From an uncultured Lachnospiraceae bacterium (GTDB lineage Bacteria > Bacillota > Clostridia > Lachnospirales > Lachnospiraceae): 64,000 nucleotides of DNA. The notes below the pieces were generated by a model. It was given only the letters and a program-made list of their open reading frames with translations, ran no database searches and was not told the DNA's origin. The stretch spans positions 35,990 through 99,989 of the forward strand of contig CAJUMC010000007.1 in NCBI GenBank assembly GCA_910587085.1. Reading direction: 5' to 3'. This document shows positions 32,866-41,946 of this stretch, in pieces. How positions within the stretch are numbered: position 1 is the stretch's first letter; each line of letters starts with the position of its first letter. Both the position numbers and the translations under genes were made by a program.

Positions 32866-33174
32866 TTAAGCATTGATCTTGTCAATCTTAACCTTCGTAT
32901 AAGCCTGTCTGTGTCCGTTTTTCTTGTGATATCCGGTCTTTCTCTTATACTTGTAAACGATAACCTTGCGTCCTCTGCCCTCTTCGATGACAGTTGCAGA
33001 AACAGTTGCACCGGCCACCGTCGGGTTTCCGATTTTAAGCTCGCCGTTGTTCACTGCAAGCACCTGGTCAAAGGATACAACGGAATCCTTCTCCGCTCCA
33101 AGCTTCTCCACTCTAATGATATCGCCCTCGGTTACTTTGTACTGCTTACCGCCTGTTGCTATAATCGCGTACAT
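32866..33174 (-). CDS. rplU: 50S ribosomal protein bL21
   Basis: 102-residue bL21: MYAIIATGGKQYKVTEGD at the start and KVIVYKYKRKTGYHKKNGHR-type tail with QAYTKVKIDKI. The start at 33174 is family-typical and preceded by AGGAGGTG; a longer upstream frame is rejected because it runs through the leader. First gene of the rplU-prp-rpmA-obg operon. Confidence 0.97.
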   Translation of the reverse strand: MYAIIATGGKQYKVTEGDIIRVEKLGAEKDSVVSFDQVLAVNNGELKIGNPTVAGATVSATVIEEGRGRKVIVYKYKRKTGYHKKNGHRQAYTKVKIDKINA

Positions 33175-33254
33175 TCGGCACCTCCTATTATCATTACTCG
33201 CCAGCTGCGGTGCCCGTCCATGGACGGTGCTTATAACCTCGCTGTGCGGCACAC
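33175..33254 (-). ncRNA. L21 leader RNA candidate
   Basis: Between the promoter and rplU, the transcript contains a self-complementary hairpin (CCGTCCATGGACGG, 33214-33227). A GGCACC segment (plus-strand 33209-33214) can also pair with GGTGCC overlapping the ribosome site (33177-33182). This fits an autoregulatory r-protein leader as known for L21 in Firmicutes; covariance was not tested. Confidence 0.5.
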
Positions 33255-33260
33255 TAAAAC

Positions 33261-33289
33261 AGTATAACTTAAAAATTTTATGATGTCAA
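33261..33289 (-). promoter_or_regulatory. rplU operon promoter
   Basis: Minus strand TTGACA (plus 33284-33289) and TATACT (33261-33266) are spaced by 17 bases. An AT-rich stretch lies upstream. Confidence 0.85.
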
Positions 33290-33324
33290 GCAATTTTTTC
33301 AGATGTCGGGTAATTTTTACATTT
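33290..33324 (+). repeat. Left inverted repeat flanking the lipoprotein gene
   Basis: 33295-33324 matches the reverse complement of 33985-34014 at 29 of 30 bases, with weaker similarity continuing about 20 bases inward. It lies directly upstream of the rplU -35. Confidence 0.8.
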
Positions 33325-33375
33325 CGCTGCTCTGCCCTGCCGTCCGGCAGCTGTCCGCCGGTTTTCCCGCCGGGT

Positions 33376-33792
33376 TTACTTAATTTCGTCGCTGTACAGC
33401 AAGGTTCCGTCCGCATTCAGATAAGAGAAAACAATGGAGACATTCTCGTCCTCAATCTGCTTTTTCAGCTCATCAAGGGTACTCTCCAGACTGGATCTCT
33501 GTCCTTCCATCGCAGTCTCAAACTCTCCTTTAAGCGCATCTTTGTTGGTTTCATCCACCGGAAGCTGTGTTTCGTACTGAACAGTATAAATCAGCTTGCT
33601 GCCATCGGCGGTAATTTTCATCGTCATACCGGTGCCCTTCGTCGCCTCCTCGGCTGCTTTCATATCATCCGAATTGTCATCGAGGTAATCCTGCACTGTT
33701 TTGTACGGCTTATCGCTGCCGCAACCTGCTGCTGTCAAAACCACAAGAGCCGCCATGCAAAGGCCGGCCAGTAATTTCTTTAATCTTTTCAT
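33376..33792 (-). CDS. Small lipoprotein, DUF4854-like
   Basis: 138-residue lipoprotein with a textbook signal (MKRLKKLLAGLCMAALVVLT) ending in lipobox TAAGC; Cys24 is the lipidated residue. The mature part, KTVQDYLDDNSDDMKAAEE, a short beta region and a C-terminal IVFSYLNADGTLLYS, resembles the DUF4854 family of Firmicutes lipoproteins, whose role is unknown. It stands between rplU and gpsA, flanked on both sides by long inverted repeats, and is not part of either operon. A TATAAT lies at 33824-33829 upstream, inside a short GCCGCTT/AAGCGGC dyad. Confidence 0.8.
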   Translation of the reverse strand: MKRLKKLLAGLCMAALVVLTAAGCGSDKPYKTVQDYLDDNSDDMKAAEEATKGTGMTMKITADGSKLIYTVQYETQLPVDETNKDALKGEFETAMEGQRSSLESTLDELKKQIEDENVSIVFSYLNADGTLLYSDEIK

Positions 33793-33984
33793 ATCCTTTT
33801 CCTCTCCTTCTCTGCCGCTTCCATATTATAAAGCGGCACTGCCTTACAAAAAACTGCCGGGCCACAGAAGAGAAACTCTGCTGAATTATTTACCGGACTC
33901 CATAAAATCCGTCAAGATTCTGCTGAATTTTCCTTCCTGCGCCCATGCCTGTGTTGAAAGCGGAAGGCAGCTGCAAAGTAAGCA

Positions 33985-34014
33985 AAATGTAAAAATTACC
34001 TGACATCTGAAAAA
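33985..34014 (-). repeat. Right inverted repeat flanking the lipoprotein gene
   Basis: Reverse-complement partner of 33295-33324 (one mismatch in 30). It lies between the lipoprotein gene and the gpsA stop. Confidence 0.8.
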
Positions 34015-34040
34015 CTGCTGTAATCACTCTGTGTGCGGAA

Positions 34041-35048
34041 TCACCATTCCATCGAACCGTTTTCCGTTGTTCTGCCGCGCAGAAGCAGATCAGAAACTGC
34101 AGTCCGCGGATCCTTTCCCTCAAAAAGCACAAGATTCACCTGCTCGATAATCGGCATCTGAACATGATACTTTTTCGACAGCGCCAGTGCCGCCTTAGCG
34201 CAGTATACGCCCTCCACCACCTGGTTGACTTCCTTCATCGCCTCGTCCGGCGTGCGGCCCTGCCCGATCAGATAGCCCGCGTTGCGGTTGCGGCTGTGCC
34301 GGCTTGTGCAGGTTACAATCAGGTCTCCGATGCCGGAAAGCCCGGAAAAGGTATCGGCGCGGCAGCCCATTGCGATTCCGAGCCGCGTGATTTCCGCGAT
34401 CCCGCGGGTCATCAGCGCCGCTTTGGTATTGTCCCCGAAGCCGAGACCGTCGGCCACGCCCGCCGCGAGCGCAATCACGTTTTTAATGGAGCCGCCCAGC
34501 TCGATTCCGCTGATATCCGGATTGGTATAAACCCGGAAAAACTCACACATAAAAATATCCTGAATAAAGACGGCTGTCTCTTTTGTGGAAGCTCCGACCA
34601 CGCAGGTCGTCGGGATTCCGCGGGAAACCTCCTCCGCATGGCTCGGACCGGACATCACCGCGACGTCGGCTTCCGGAAGCTCATCCATAATAACATGCGT
34701 CAGCGTCTCCAGCGTACTCCCCTCAATGCCCTTCCCCGCATTGACAACAATCTGTCCGGGCCGGATAAGGGGGGCGGACAGCTTTGCCGTTTCTCTGACG
34801 TAGGGGGACGCCACCGCGAACACAACCAGATCCGGCTCGCTCAGGGCCTCCTCCAGGCTGCCGGTCACTCTCACCTCCTGCGGAAGCTTTGCCCCGGGAA
34901 GATTCGGGATAACCTCGCGGTTTTCGTTCAGGGCGGCAACCTCCCTTTCCAGCTTTGACCAGAGACTGACCTCATGGCCGTTCCTGCAGAGCAGAATTGA
35001 CAGCGCCGTTCCCCAGGTGCCGGCGCCCAGCACGGTAACACGATTCAT
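34041..35048 (-). CDS. gpsA: Glycerol-3-phosphate dehydrogenase [NAD(P)+]
   Basis: Makes sn-glycerol-3-phosphate for phospholipid synthesis. The Rossmann motif GAGTWGTALS (residues 7-16), the NAGKGIE block, GPSHAEEV, the catalytic lysine region GGSIKNVIALAAG and the C-terminal PIIEQVN are present. Length 335 is normal. The start at 35048 is chosen since AAAGGGG lies about 8 bases upstream; ATG 35054 is a close alternative. plsY ends 25 bases upstream, so the two genes that make acyl-glycerol phosphate are coupled. Confidence 0.96.
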   Translation of the reverse strand: MNRVTVLGAGTWGTALSILLCRNGHEVSLWSKLEREVAALNENREVIPNLPGAKLPQEVRVTGSLEEALSEPDLVVFAVASPYVRETAKLSAPLIRPGQIVVNAGKGIEGSTLETLTHVIMDELPEADVAVMSGPSHAEEVSRGIPTTCVVGASTKETAVFIQDIFMCEFFRVYTNPDISGIELGGSIKNVIALAAGVADGLGFGDNTKAALMTRGIAEITRLGIAMGCRADTFSGLSGIGDLIVTCTSRHSRNRNAGYLIGQGRTPDEAMKEVNQVVEGVYCAKAALALSKKYHVQMPIIEQVNLVLFEGKDPRTAVSDLLLRGRTTENGSMEW

Positions 35049-35073
35049 AAGCATACCCCTTTCCGGTTTCCTT

Positions 35074-35715
35074 TCAAACCTCATCCTTCTCGACCTTTAC
35101 CTTCTGGCCGATCTTATTTTCATTCCCGTTTTTCAGACGGATCAGATTTTGTCTGTGCCGCAGGAATGCCAACGCTGTAAAAACAATACTTACAATCAGC
35201 GTATGTACAAAATGCGGCTTATTATGATCCATAACAGCAATCCATACAGGAAATAATGTCACAATCACCAGGGAGCCAACCGAAACATATTTTGTGACCG
35301 CAACACTGATCACAAACGAGACCAGATAGAGCGGGATCGCAAGCGGATCATGCGCAGCCATTACGCCGGATGTCACTGCGATACCCTTGCCTCCCTTGAA
35401 ATGCAGCCAGAACGGAAAATTATGCCCGATCGCCACGCCGAGTCCGACATAGAGTCCGAGCAGATCCGCGTAGGAAAGCTCCTTGAAAATAACGAGGCGC
35501 GCCAGAAGCATCGGCACCATCGCCTTGAGCACATCGCCGATATAGGTGATTGCCCCCGCTTTTTTCCCCAGGGTGCGCAGCGTGTTCGTCGTCCCGATAT
35601 TTCCGCTTCCGTATTCGCGGATATCCACATGATTCATCTTGCCGACAATATATCCGGTCGATATGCAGCCGAAGCCGTACCCGCAGAGCAGGCATACTAT
35701 AATTCGCCAAACCAT
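35074..35715 (-). CDS. plsY: Glycerol-3-phosphate acyltransferase PlsY
   Basis: Membrane enzyme that transfers acyl from acyl-phosphate to glycerol-3-phosphate. Five to six membrane segments and the three conserved loops are visible: REYGSGNIGTTNTLR, HNFPFWLHFKGGKGIAVTSG and the C-terminal LRHRQNLIRLKNG. Start 35715 has GGGAGGC 7-8 bases upstream. The C-terminal KVKVEKDEV tail is hydrophilic. It lies between der and gpsA, as in many Firmicutes. Confidence 0.95.
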   Translation of the reverse strand: MVWRIIVCLLCGYGFGCISTGYIVGKMNHVDIREYGSGNIGTTNTLRTLGKKAGAITYIGDVLKAMVPMLLARLVIFKELSYADLLGLYVGLGVAIGHNFPFWLHFKGGKGIAVTSGVMAAHDPLAIPLYLVSFVISVAVTKYVSVGSLVIVTLFPVWIAVMDHNKPHFVHTLIVSIVFTALAFLRHRQNLIRLKNGNENKIGQKVKVEKDEV

Positions 35716-35824
35716 GATTTGCAGCCTCCCAAAAATTTCACCTCGATAAATATTTCCGATCACCGTCCATATATGATGCCGTGTTATTTGTTTGCCCTAT
35801 TTATGTGCCGGCCATCCGCCCGGC

Positions 35825-37150
35825 TCACGCATTTTCCTTGCGCTCGCGTATAATAAATTTCAGTGAGGTCCCGGAAAATCCGAAGGCCTCGCGGATCTTG
35901 TTTTCAACATAGCGCGTATAGGAATAATGCATCAGTTCTTTGTCGTTCACAAAAATCACAAAGGTCGGCGGCTTTACGGCAACCTGCGTGATATAGTAGA
36001 GGCGGAGGCGCTTTCCCTTGTCGGACGGCGGCTGCTGCAGCGCCGTAGCCTCCATTAAAATCTCGTTGAGCACGCCCGTCTGGATGCGCAGGCTTCTGTT
36101 CTGGATCACGACCTCGATCAAATCAAACAGCTTTGTGATGCGCTGCCCCGTTTTTGCGGAAATAAACAGGATTTCCGCATAGGGGATGAAGGAAAGGATC
36201 TCCTTGATTTTTTCAGTATGCCGGTTGATGGTTTTATCATCTTTTTCGATGGAATCCCATTTATTCACGGCAATGATAATACCCTTGCCGCGCTCGTGCG
36301 CGATGCCGGCAATCTTTGCGTCCTGCTCCGTCACGCCCTCGGCAGCGTCAATTACGACGACAACGACATCCGCGCGCTCCACCGCCGAAACAGTTCGGAT
36401 AATGCTGAAGCGCTCAAGTTCCTCCTTGATCCTGCTCTTTCTGCGCAGTCCGGCCGTGTCAATAAATACATATTCGCGATCCTGCCAGGTTACTGCCGTG
36501 TCAACGGCATCCCGCGTTGTCCCGGCAATATCCGAGACAATCACACGATTTTCGCCGAGCAGACGATTGATAATTGAGGATTTCCCGACGTTCGGTTTGC
36601 CCACAACTGCAACGCGCGGCCTCTCGTCCTCGGTCTCCTGTGCTGCCCCCGGAGAAAAATGCGCCACAACGGCATCCAGCAGATCACCGAAGCCGAGCAT
36701 GGAGGCGGCGGACACCGGGATCGGATCACCGATGCCAAGATTGTAAAACTCATATACATCCGGCATGAATTTTTCGAAGCTGTCCACCTTGTTGACCGCC
36801 AGAATCACCGGCTTTCCGGAGCGCCGGAGCAGGTCGGCCACCTTGCCGTCCGCATCCACAAGCCCCTGGCGCACATCGGTGACAAAAACGATCACATCCG
36901 CCGTGTCGATGGCGATCTGTGCCTGCTCCCGCATGTACGTGAGCATCATATCCCGGCTCTCCGGCTCAATCCCGCCGGTATCGACCATGGTAAACTGCTT
37001 GTCCAGCCAGGTAACATCCGCATAAATGCGATCCCGCGTCACGCCCGGCGTATCTTTGACAATCGAGATCCGCTCCCCTGCGAGAGCATTGAACAATGTT
37101 GACTTTCCCACATTCGGGCGTCCGACAACGGCAACAACAGGTCTGCTCAT
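35825..37150 (-). CDS. der: Ribosome assembly GTPase Der (EngA)
   Basis: Two consecutive G domains and a KH-like C-terminus, 441 residues. First G1 GRPNVGKST at 10-18 with DTGGIEPES and NKVD; second GKPNVGKSS near 185 with DTAGLRRKSRI and NKWD. The C-terminal KH domain contains PPTFVIFVNDKELMHYSYTRY, broken at its end. The start at 37150 is chosen since GGAGGC is directly upstream; ATG 37162 is in frame. It acts in 50S maturation together with Obg and RbgA encoded nearby. Confidence 0.96.
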   Translation of the reverse strand: MSRPVVAVVGRPNVGKSTLFNALAGERISIVKDTPGVTRDRIYADVTWLDKQFTMVDTGGIEPESRDMMLTYMREQAQIAIDTADVIVFVTDVRQGLVDADGKVADLLRRSGKPVILAVNKVDSFEKFMPDVYEFYNLGIGDPIPVSAASMLGFGDLLDAVVAHFSPGAAQETEDERPRVAVVGKPNVGKSSIINRLLGENRVIVSDIAGTTRDAVDTAVTWQDREYVFIDTAGLRRKSRIKEELERFSIIRTVSAVERADVVVVVIDAAEGVTEQDAKIAGIAHERGKGIIIAVNKWDSIEKDDKTINRHTEKIKEILSFIPYAEILFISAKTGQRITKLFDLIEVVIQNRSLRIQTGVLNEILMEATALQQPPSDKGKRLRLYYITQVAVKPPTFVIFVNDKELMHYSYTRYVENKIREAFGFSGTSLKFIIRERKENA

Positions 37151-37177
37151 ATCTGCCTCCATTTTTCCCGAAAGTGA

Positions 37178-38503
37178 TTACGGGTCAATTATCGCGCTTA
37201 CAAAAGATATTCCATCTGATTTTACAATACGAATCTCTGTTTGTAAAGTAGTTTGTACATGTTCGATGGTATAATCATCCAGAAAATCCTTTTCCTCCTG
37301 ACGGATCATGGACGACGGCAGCAAAAGGCGGCTGCCCAGCGGCATTCCCTTCAGCTGTTCCATCAGATCCGTCCCCGTCACAAGACCCGATACCGTAATA
37401 TCCTCCCCGAAAAAATGATTGACGATCGGAAAAACGCGCACCGAAACATTGGGAAATTTCTGCCTGACGCGTCCGGCCAGTTGCTCAAGCACCGGAGCAA
37501 TCAGCGTTCCCGCGGCAATCGAAACTTCGCTGTCCCGGCCGTCCCCTGCCATGCCGTTCAGCGCCTCTTCCACCTCATCCATCAGCAGACGCACCATGCC
37601 TACGCCGTTTTCCAGCTGCTGATAGCCCTCGTAGCAGGCGGCCTCCGGGATCGGAAGACCGGCCGTCAGAAACCATTCATCGCTCGCGTGGACAAAGCGC
37701 GTGCCGTGCTCCGCGAGAAAACGCTCCTGCCAGGCGGTAAGCTGCCTTACTACCCGCAGCGCATCCTCCCGCCCGAATTTCTCCAGCGGATACAGCCCCT
37801 CCCGATATTTCGTCCGTCCGACGGGAACCACGGATACGCTAGCCATCTGCGGCAGATATCCGGAAAGCTCCCGCAGGCTGTTATCCAGCTCCTCCCCGTC
37901 GTTGATCCCCTTGCAGAGCACGATCTGCGCGTTCATTGAAATGCCGGCCTCATAAAATTTTTTCAGCTTGTCCAGCGCGCTGCCGGCAAAACGGTTGTTG
38001 AGCATTTTGCAGCGCAGCTCACGGTTCATTGTATGGATCGAAATATTGATCGGGGACAGCTTGTAAAAGCAGATTCGATCCGCATCGACATCGCTCATAT
38101 TCGTCAAAGTAATATAATTCCCCTGAAGAAACGACAATCTTGCATCATCGTCCTTAAAATATAGGGTTTCCCGCATTCCAGGAGGCATCTGGTCAATAAA
38201 GCAGAAAATACATTTGTTCCGGCAGGAGCGGTAGGAATCCATCAGGCTTTCCTCAAAACCGATCCCGAGATCGTCCTCAAATTCCTTTTCAATTTCAAGC
38301 TCCCACTCCTCCCCGTTCTTTCTGCGGACAAGCAAGGTGAGAAATTCGTCGTTGATCAGGTAATGATAATCGAATACATCCTCTATTCTTTTGCCGTTGA
38401 TGCGCAGAAGCTCGTCGCCCGGAGCAAGCTCCAGCGCCTCCGCGATGCTGCCCTTTTCCACGGTTTTAATAATATGATGATGGCTGTTATTTTTTCCGGT
38501 CAT
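37178..38503 (-). CDS. PDZ and radical SAM DUF512 protein
   Basis: 441-residue protein. A PDZ-like N-terminal domain (about residues 10-60, VEKGSIAEALELAPGDELLR) is followed by a radical SAM region with an unusual CxxxCxxC cluster, Cys94, Cys98 and Cys101 in SCRNKCIFC, and the C-terminal DUF512 domain with HASDEWFLTAGLPIPE and VNHFFGEDITVSGLVTG. The family is widely conserved next to der in Clostridia but lacks an experimentally settled function. The start at 38503 has AAGGAA upstream; ATG 38518 is an alternative. Confidence 0.88.
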   Translation of the reverse strand: MTGKNNSHHHIIKTVEKGSIAEALELAPGDELLRINGKRIEDVFDYHYLINDEFLTLLVRRKNGEEWELEIEKEFEDDLGIGFEESLMDSYRSCRNKCIFCFIDQMPPGMRETLYFKDDDARLSFLQGNYITLTNMSDVDADRICFYKLSPINISIHTMNRELRCKMLNNRFAGSALDKLKKFYEAGISMNAQIVLCKGINDGEELDNSLRELSGYLPQMASVSVVPVGRTKYREGLYPLEKFGREDALRVVRQLTAWQERFLAEHGTRFVHASDEWFLTAGLPIPEAACYEGYQQLENGVGMVRLLMDEVEEALNGMAGDGRDSEVSIAAGTLIAPVLEQLAGRVRQKFPNVSVRVFPIVNHFFGEDITVSGLVTGTDLMEQLKGMPLGSRLLLPSSMIRQEEKDFLDDYTIEHVQTTLQTEIRIVKSDGISFVSAIIDP

Positions 38504-38679
38504 TGTATGTTCCTTCATAAATAAAATCCCGCAGTCGCCTGCCCGGGCGGATTTACGGCTGCGGATTCCTCCGCCGCCTTCATCAATTCCTCCGGATACC
38601 CCCACGGGCTCCCGCTGTTTGTCTGGTTCCAAATTTTTCTAATCGAATTTATCGTCCGATTATTCTAATTTACCCCAAA

Positions 38680-39999
38680 TTATTGCTTCATTTCCCGGCA
38701 CACTGCGCCGAAAAGATCAAAATAATGTTCAAAGGTTTTGCGGCAGCAGGACGGATTGTCGATCACAATGCCCGGGACGCGCAGGCCGATCAGGGCAAAG
38801 CTCATTGCCACGCGGTGATCCTCGTAGGTGTGAACGGTGCCGCCGTGGATATCGGAATGTGCCGGGTCGATGCGCACTCCGTCCGGAAGCTCCTCACAAA
38901 AAACGCCCAGCTTTCCCAGCTCCGTACAGATCGCCGCAATGCGGTTGCATTCCTGTCCCCGGATATGCCCGATGCCCGTGATCGTTGTCGGCTGACCCGC
39001 GAACGGCGCAAGCGCCGCCAGCGTCAGCGCCTGATCGGAAAAGGCGTGCATATCCGCCTCCACCCCGCGCAGCTTCCCGTCCGCCGGCCCGGTCAGGGCG
39101 ATTCCGTTCTTCGTTTCCTGCAGCGTGCCGCCCATCTGTTCAAGTACCTGAAGAAATGCGATGTCTCCCTGCATGGTATCCCGTTTCACGCCCTTTACCG
39201 TAATGCGGACGCCGAGCAGCATCGCCATAGCATAGAAATAGCATGCCGCGGAAATATCCGGCTCCACCGCGTATTCCCTTCCGCGGTAGGACTGCCCGCC
39301 AGTGACAAAATAGGACAGCCTGCCGCCCTCCCTCCTGCACAGCGCATGCACGCCGAATTCCTCCATCATCCGCGTGGTGAGATCAATGTAGGACATCCCG
39401 TGACTGCCCTGAACATGAATCGTGAAATCGTCTCCGCTTAAGCAGCAGGAAATCAGCAGGGCGCTCAAAAACTGGCTGCTGTCGTCAATATTAACGGAAA
39501 TCTCCTGCTTTGCCGCACCGTTTGATCTGACACGAAACGGGAAATGCCCTTCCTCTCCGGTACAGGTAATTTCGGCGCCAAGCTCCCTTAAACTGCGAAG
39601 CAGAGGCTCCATCGGACGCTTTTTCATCTGCTCCGATGCGTCAAGAAAATATTCTCCCCCTGACAGGCAAAGAAATGCCGTCAGAAAACGCGCTGCCGTC
39701 CCGGCGCTGCCAACATAAATGCTTGTTCCCTGCTTTGGTATTTTCTGCGGATTTCCGTAAACCGAAACTGTTCCCGCTCTTTCATCCGCGGAAAGCTCAA
39801 AACCGAGCTCTTTCACGCATTCCATAAAATACCTGGAATCATCGGAGAAGAGCACGCCGGTCAGCAGACTTTTCCCCTGTGCAAGTACGGCCAGCAAAAG
39901 CGCCCGGTTTGTTACGCTTTTCGAGCCAGGTACCGGAACGGTAAACACTCTGTTCTTTATTTTTTTCGGATCTATTGTTTCCACTCTATATTGTTCCAT
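38680..39999 (-). CDS. aroA: 3-phosphoshikimate 1-carboxyvinyltransferase (EPSP synthase)
   Basis: Sixth step of the shikimate pathway. PGSKSVTNRA at residues 24-33 carries the PEP/phosphate lysine; GSAGTAARFLTAFL, KRPMEPLLR, and the C-terminal YEDHRVAMSFAL with the catalytic acid and histidine are present. Length 439 is normal. AGAGGT precedes the start at 39999; the longer frame upstream is rejected. It appears to be a single-gene unit; aroB is at 16048. Confidence 0.95.
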   Translation of the reverse strand: MEQYRVETIDPKKIKNRVFTVPVPGSKSVTNRALLLAVLAQGKSLLTGVLFSDDSRYFMECVKELGFELSADERAGTVSVYGNPQKIPKQGTSIYVGSAGTAARFLTAFLCLSGGEYFLDASEQMKKRPMEPLLRSLRELGAEITCTGEEGHFPFRVRSNGAAKQEISVNIDDSSQFLSALLISCCLSGDDFTIHVQGSHGMSYIDLTTRMMEEFGVHALCRREGGRLSYFVTGGQSYRGREYAVEPDISAACYFYAMAMLLGVRITVKGVKRDTMQGDIAFLQVLEQMGGTLQETKNGIALTGPADGKLRGVEADMHAFSDQALTLAALAPFAGQPTTITGIGHIRGQECNRIAAICTELGKLGVFCEELPDGVRIDPAHSDIHGGTVHTYEDHRVAMSFALIGLRVPGIVIDNPSCCRKTFEHYFDLFGAVCREMKQ

Positions 40000-40274
40000 A
40001 AAAACCTCTCCATAATTAATGGGCCTTCCTGGCTGTTCAGGAAAAAAGCAGTCTGTTGTGCAATTCTGCGGAAGATATTGAAAAAATTTTTTCGTGCCGT
40101 TTCCCTGCCGCAGGTTTTCGGCAGGCGGCATTTTGTTTCCCTGCAAAAGATCATAAAAGCATTAAGCTACCGGTTTTCTACAAAATAATCATAAAACAAT
40201 CCGGTTAAAATTCTTAAAAAGATAGAATATTCCTGAAAAAGTCAAAAACAGCAGACAGCAGTTAGGCTCCGATC

Positions 40275-41189
40275 TTAACGAAGCATTATAATGCCGGCCA
40301 TGCTCCCCCGCTTTCCTCCGGTCACACGGTGAGAGAAAAACAGATCCTGCCTGCACATTGTACAGAGTTCGGAAACAGCAATATGTTCTTCCCTCAGTCC
40401 CGCCCGAAGCAGCATGCGGCGGTTGGCCTCCCAGAGATTAACCCAGTATTTTCCTTCCTTATCGCCGCCGGCCGGCCGTACAATTTCCGGTCGGTTAATA
40501 CAAGATTCCGCTGTTCGGTTTTCTTTTCCGCTTCCGCCGGATTCTGCCTCCTGCGGCCGGGTATCGGCGCCGCCGAAAATCTCCAGGAACCGGCATGCAA
40601 CCTCCTCCCCGACTTCATAGCAATCCGGCCCGGCGGACGGCCCGATAACGGCCGCAATATCCTCCGGACGGCTGCCGAATTCCTCCGTCATTCTGCGCAC
40701 GGCCTCCTCGGCTATTCCGCCGACGGTTCCGCGCCAGCCGGCATGAACCGCCCCCGCCGCCCTTTTCTGTCTGTCATAAAGAAAAACCGGCACGCAGTCA
40801 GCGGTAAAAATCAGAAGAGGCACGCCAGGCTCATCGGTAATATGCCCGTCCACACCGGTATAATCCCGTTCATGTATAATTCCCTTGCCGCAGTCGGCGG
40901 CCCCGGCCCGCCGGATCACCGTCCGGTGCACCTGATCCGGAAAGACAAGCCGCTCCGGATCAAAGCCCATGCTGCGGCCGAGCCGGAAGTAATTTTCCAT
41001 AACTCTCTCCTGCACGTCGCCGCGCCGGAAGCCCAGGTTCATGGATGCAAACATTCCCCTGCTTACGCCTCCGAGCCTTGTAGAAAATCCGCAGACCAGT
41101 TCCGGAAAACGCTCAAACGCAGAAAATGCGATCCACGGCGTTCCCTCAATCTGTTTTAATACTGCATAATTATTTAATTTCCGTTCCAT
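40275..41189 (-). CDS. pgeF: Peptidoglycan editing factor PgeF / YlmD-type multicopper-like protein
   Basis: Laccase-domain (DUF152) protein. Copper/zinc-type ligand motifs are His88 (PDQVH), Cys132 (FTADCVPV) and His149 (GAVHAGWRG). Characterised relatives remove aberrant stem peptides during wall synthesis or act on purine nucleosides; which applies here is unknown. A charged insertion of about 45 residues (about 208-250) separates the GPSAGPDCYEVG block from the C-terminal NRRMLLRAG block. Elsewhere this gene is often beside sepF and yggS; here it is apart. Confidence 0.9.
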   Translation of the reverse strand: MERKLNNYAVLKQIEGTPWIAFSAFERFPELVCGFSTRLGGVSRGMFASMNLGFRRGDVQERVMENYFRLGRSMGFDPERLVFPDQVHRTVIRRAGAADCGKGIIHERDYTGVDGHITDEPGVPLLIFTADCVPVFLYDRQKRAAGAVHAGWRGTVGGIAEEAVRRMTEEFGSRPEDIAAVIGPSAGPDCYEVGEEVACRFLEIFGGADTRPQEAESGGSGKENRTAESCINRPEIVRPAGGDKEGKYWVNLWEANRRMLLRAGLREEHIAVSELCTMCRQDLFFSHRVTGGKRGSMAGIIMLR

Positions 41190-41373
41190 AAAAGCTCCAT
41201 AAGATCAGTCAATCTTTAATATGTTCCTATTTCTGTTCGGCCTCCATCCGCATCCAAAACACAGATGCATTGTTCTGCTTTTTGGAAAGCTCTGTGTACT
41301 GCTCTGCTTTTCCGGTATGCCGCTGCCGCCAGGCCTTCCTGAACTGCCGTATCCGCCGCATTTTTTCTCTGAA

Positions 41374-41946
41374 TTACAGGGTGAACGCATTCGGTATAAA
41401 GTGCAGCTTCTCTCCGTCGATTGCCAGAACGTCAAAACGGCAGGGCGTATTCTCCGAAAATCCCCGCCGCCGCAGATAATATTTTGCTGTCCGTATAATG
41501 CTCCGCTGCTTTGCCGGCGTTACGGCCTCCTCCGGCCGGCCGAACCGCCGGCTGCTCCGGTATTTCACCTCGATAAATACAAGATATCCGCCCTCGTGCG
41601 CGATCAGATCAATCTCGCCGGAGCGGCTGTAAAAATTCTTCTCTATTATTTTATAGCCGTGTTCCGCCAAATACCCCGCCGCAAGCTGCTCCTTCAAAGC
41701 GCCGAGAGACCGATGGCTGAACGGCGCGCCGCCCGGCTTTTGCCCGGACGCTGGTACTTCTCTCTTTCCTGTTTCCGCTGTGGGCTTCCTCCTTTTCTTC
41801 CGCCGCAGCTCCCTTTTGGGATTTCCCTCCGCCGCATTGCTTTTTTCTGCAGGCTTCTGCTGACAGCTTTCACTCCGGTTTATTCCCGTTCTCTCAGCTT
41901 CCGCTTTTCCGAACCTTCTCCTTAATCCGGTCGAGGCGATCCACAA
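41374..41946 (-). CDS. yraN: YraN (UPF0102) family nuclease-like protein with long N-terminal extension
   Basis: The C-terminal 110 residues are UPF0102: GYLAEHGYKIIEKNFYSRSG, GEIDLIAHEGGYLVFIEVKYR (broken) and AVTPAKQRSIIRTAKYYL, matching PD-(D/E)XK nuclease folds. The N-terminal 80 residues are basic and low-complexity, unlike the family. The start appears to be TTG 41946, overlapping the preceding FlhB-tail gene by 53 bases, with GGAGGTG about 8 bases upstream inside that gene; a shorter product is possible. Position near rnhB is common. Confidence 0.85.
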   Translation of the reverse strand: MWIASTGLRRRFGKAEAERTGINRSESCQQKPAEKSNAAEGNPKRELRRKKRRKPTAETGKREVPASGQKPGGAPFSHRSLGALKEQLAAGYLAEHGYKIIEKNFYSRSGEIDLIAHEGGYLVFIEVKYRSSRRFGRPEEAVTPAKQRSIIRTAKYYLRRRGFSENTPCRFDVLAIDGEKLHFIPNAFTL

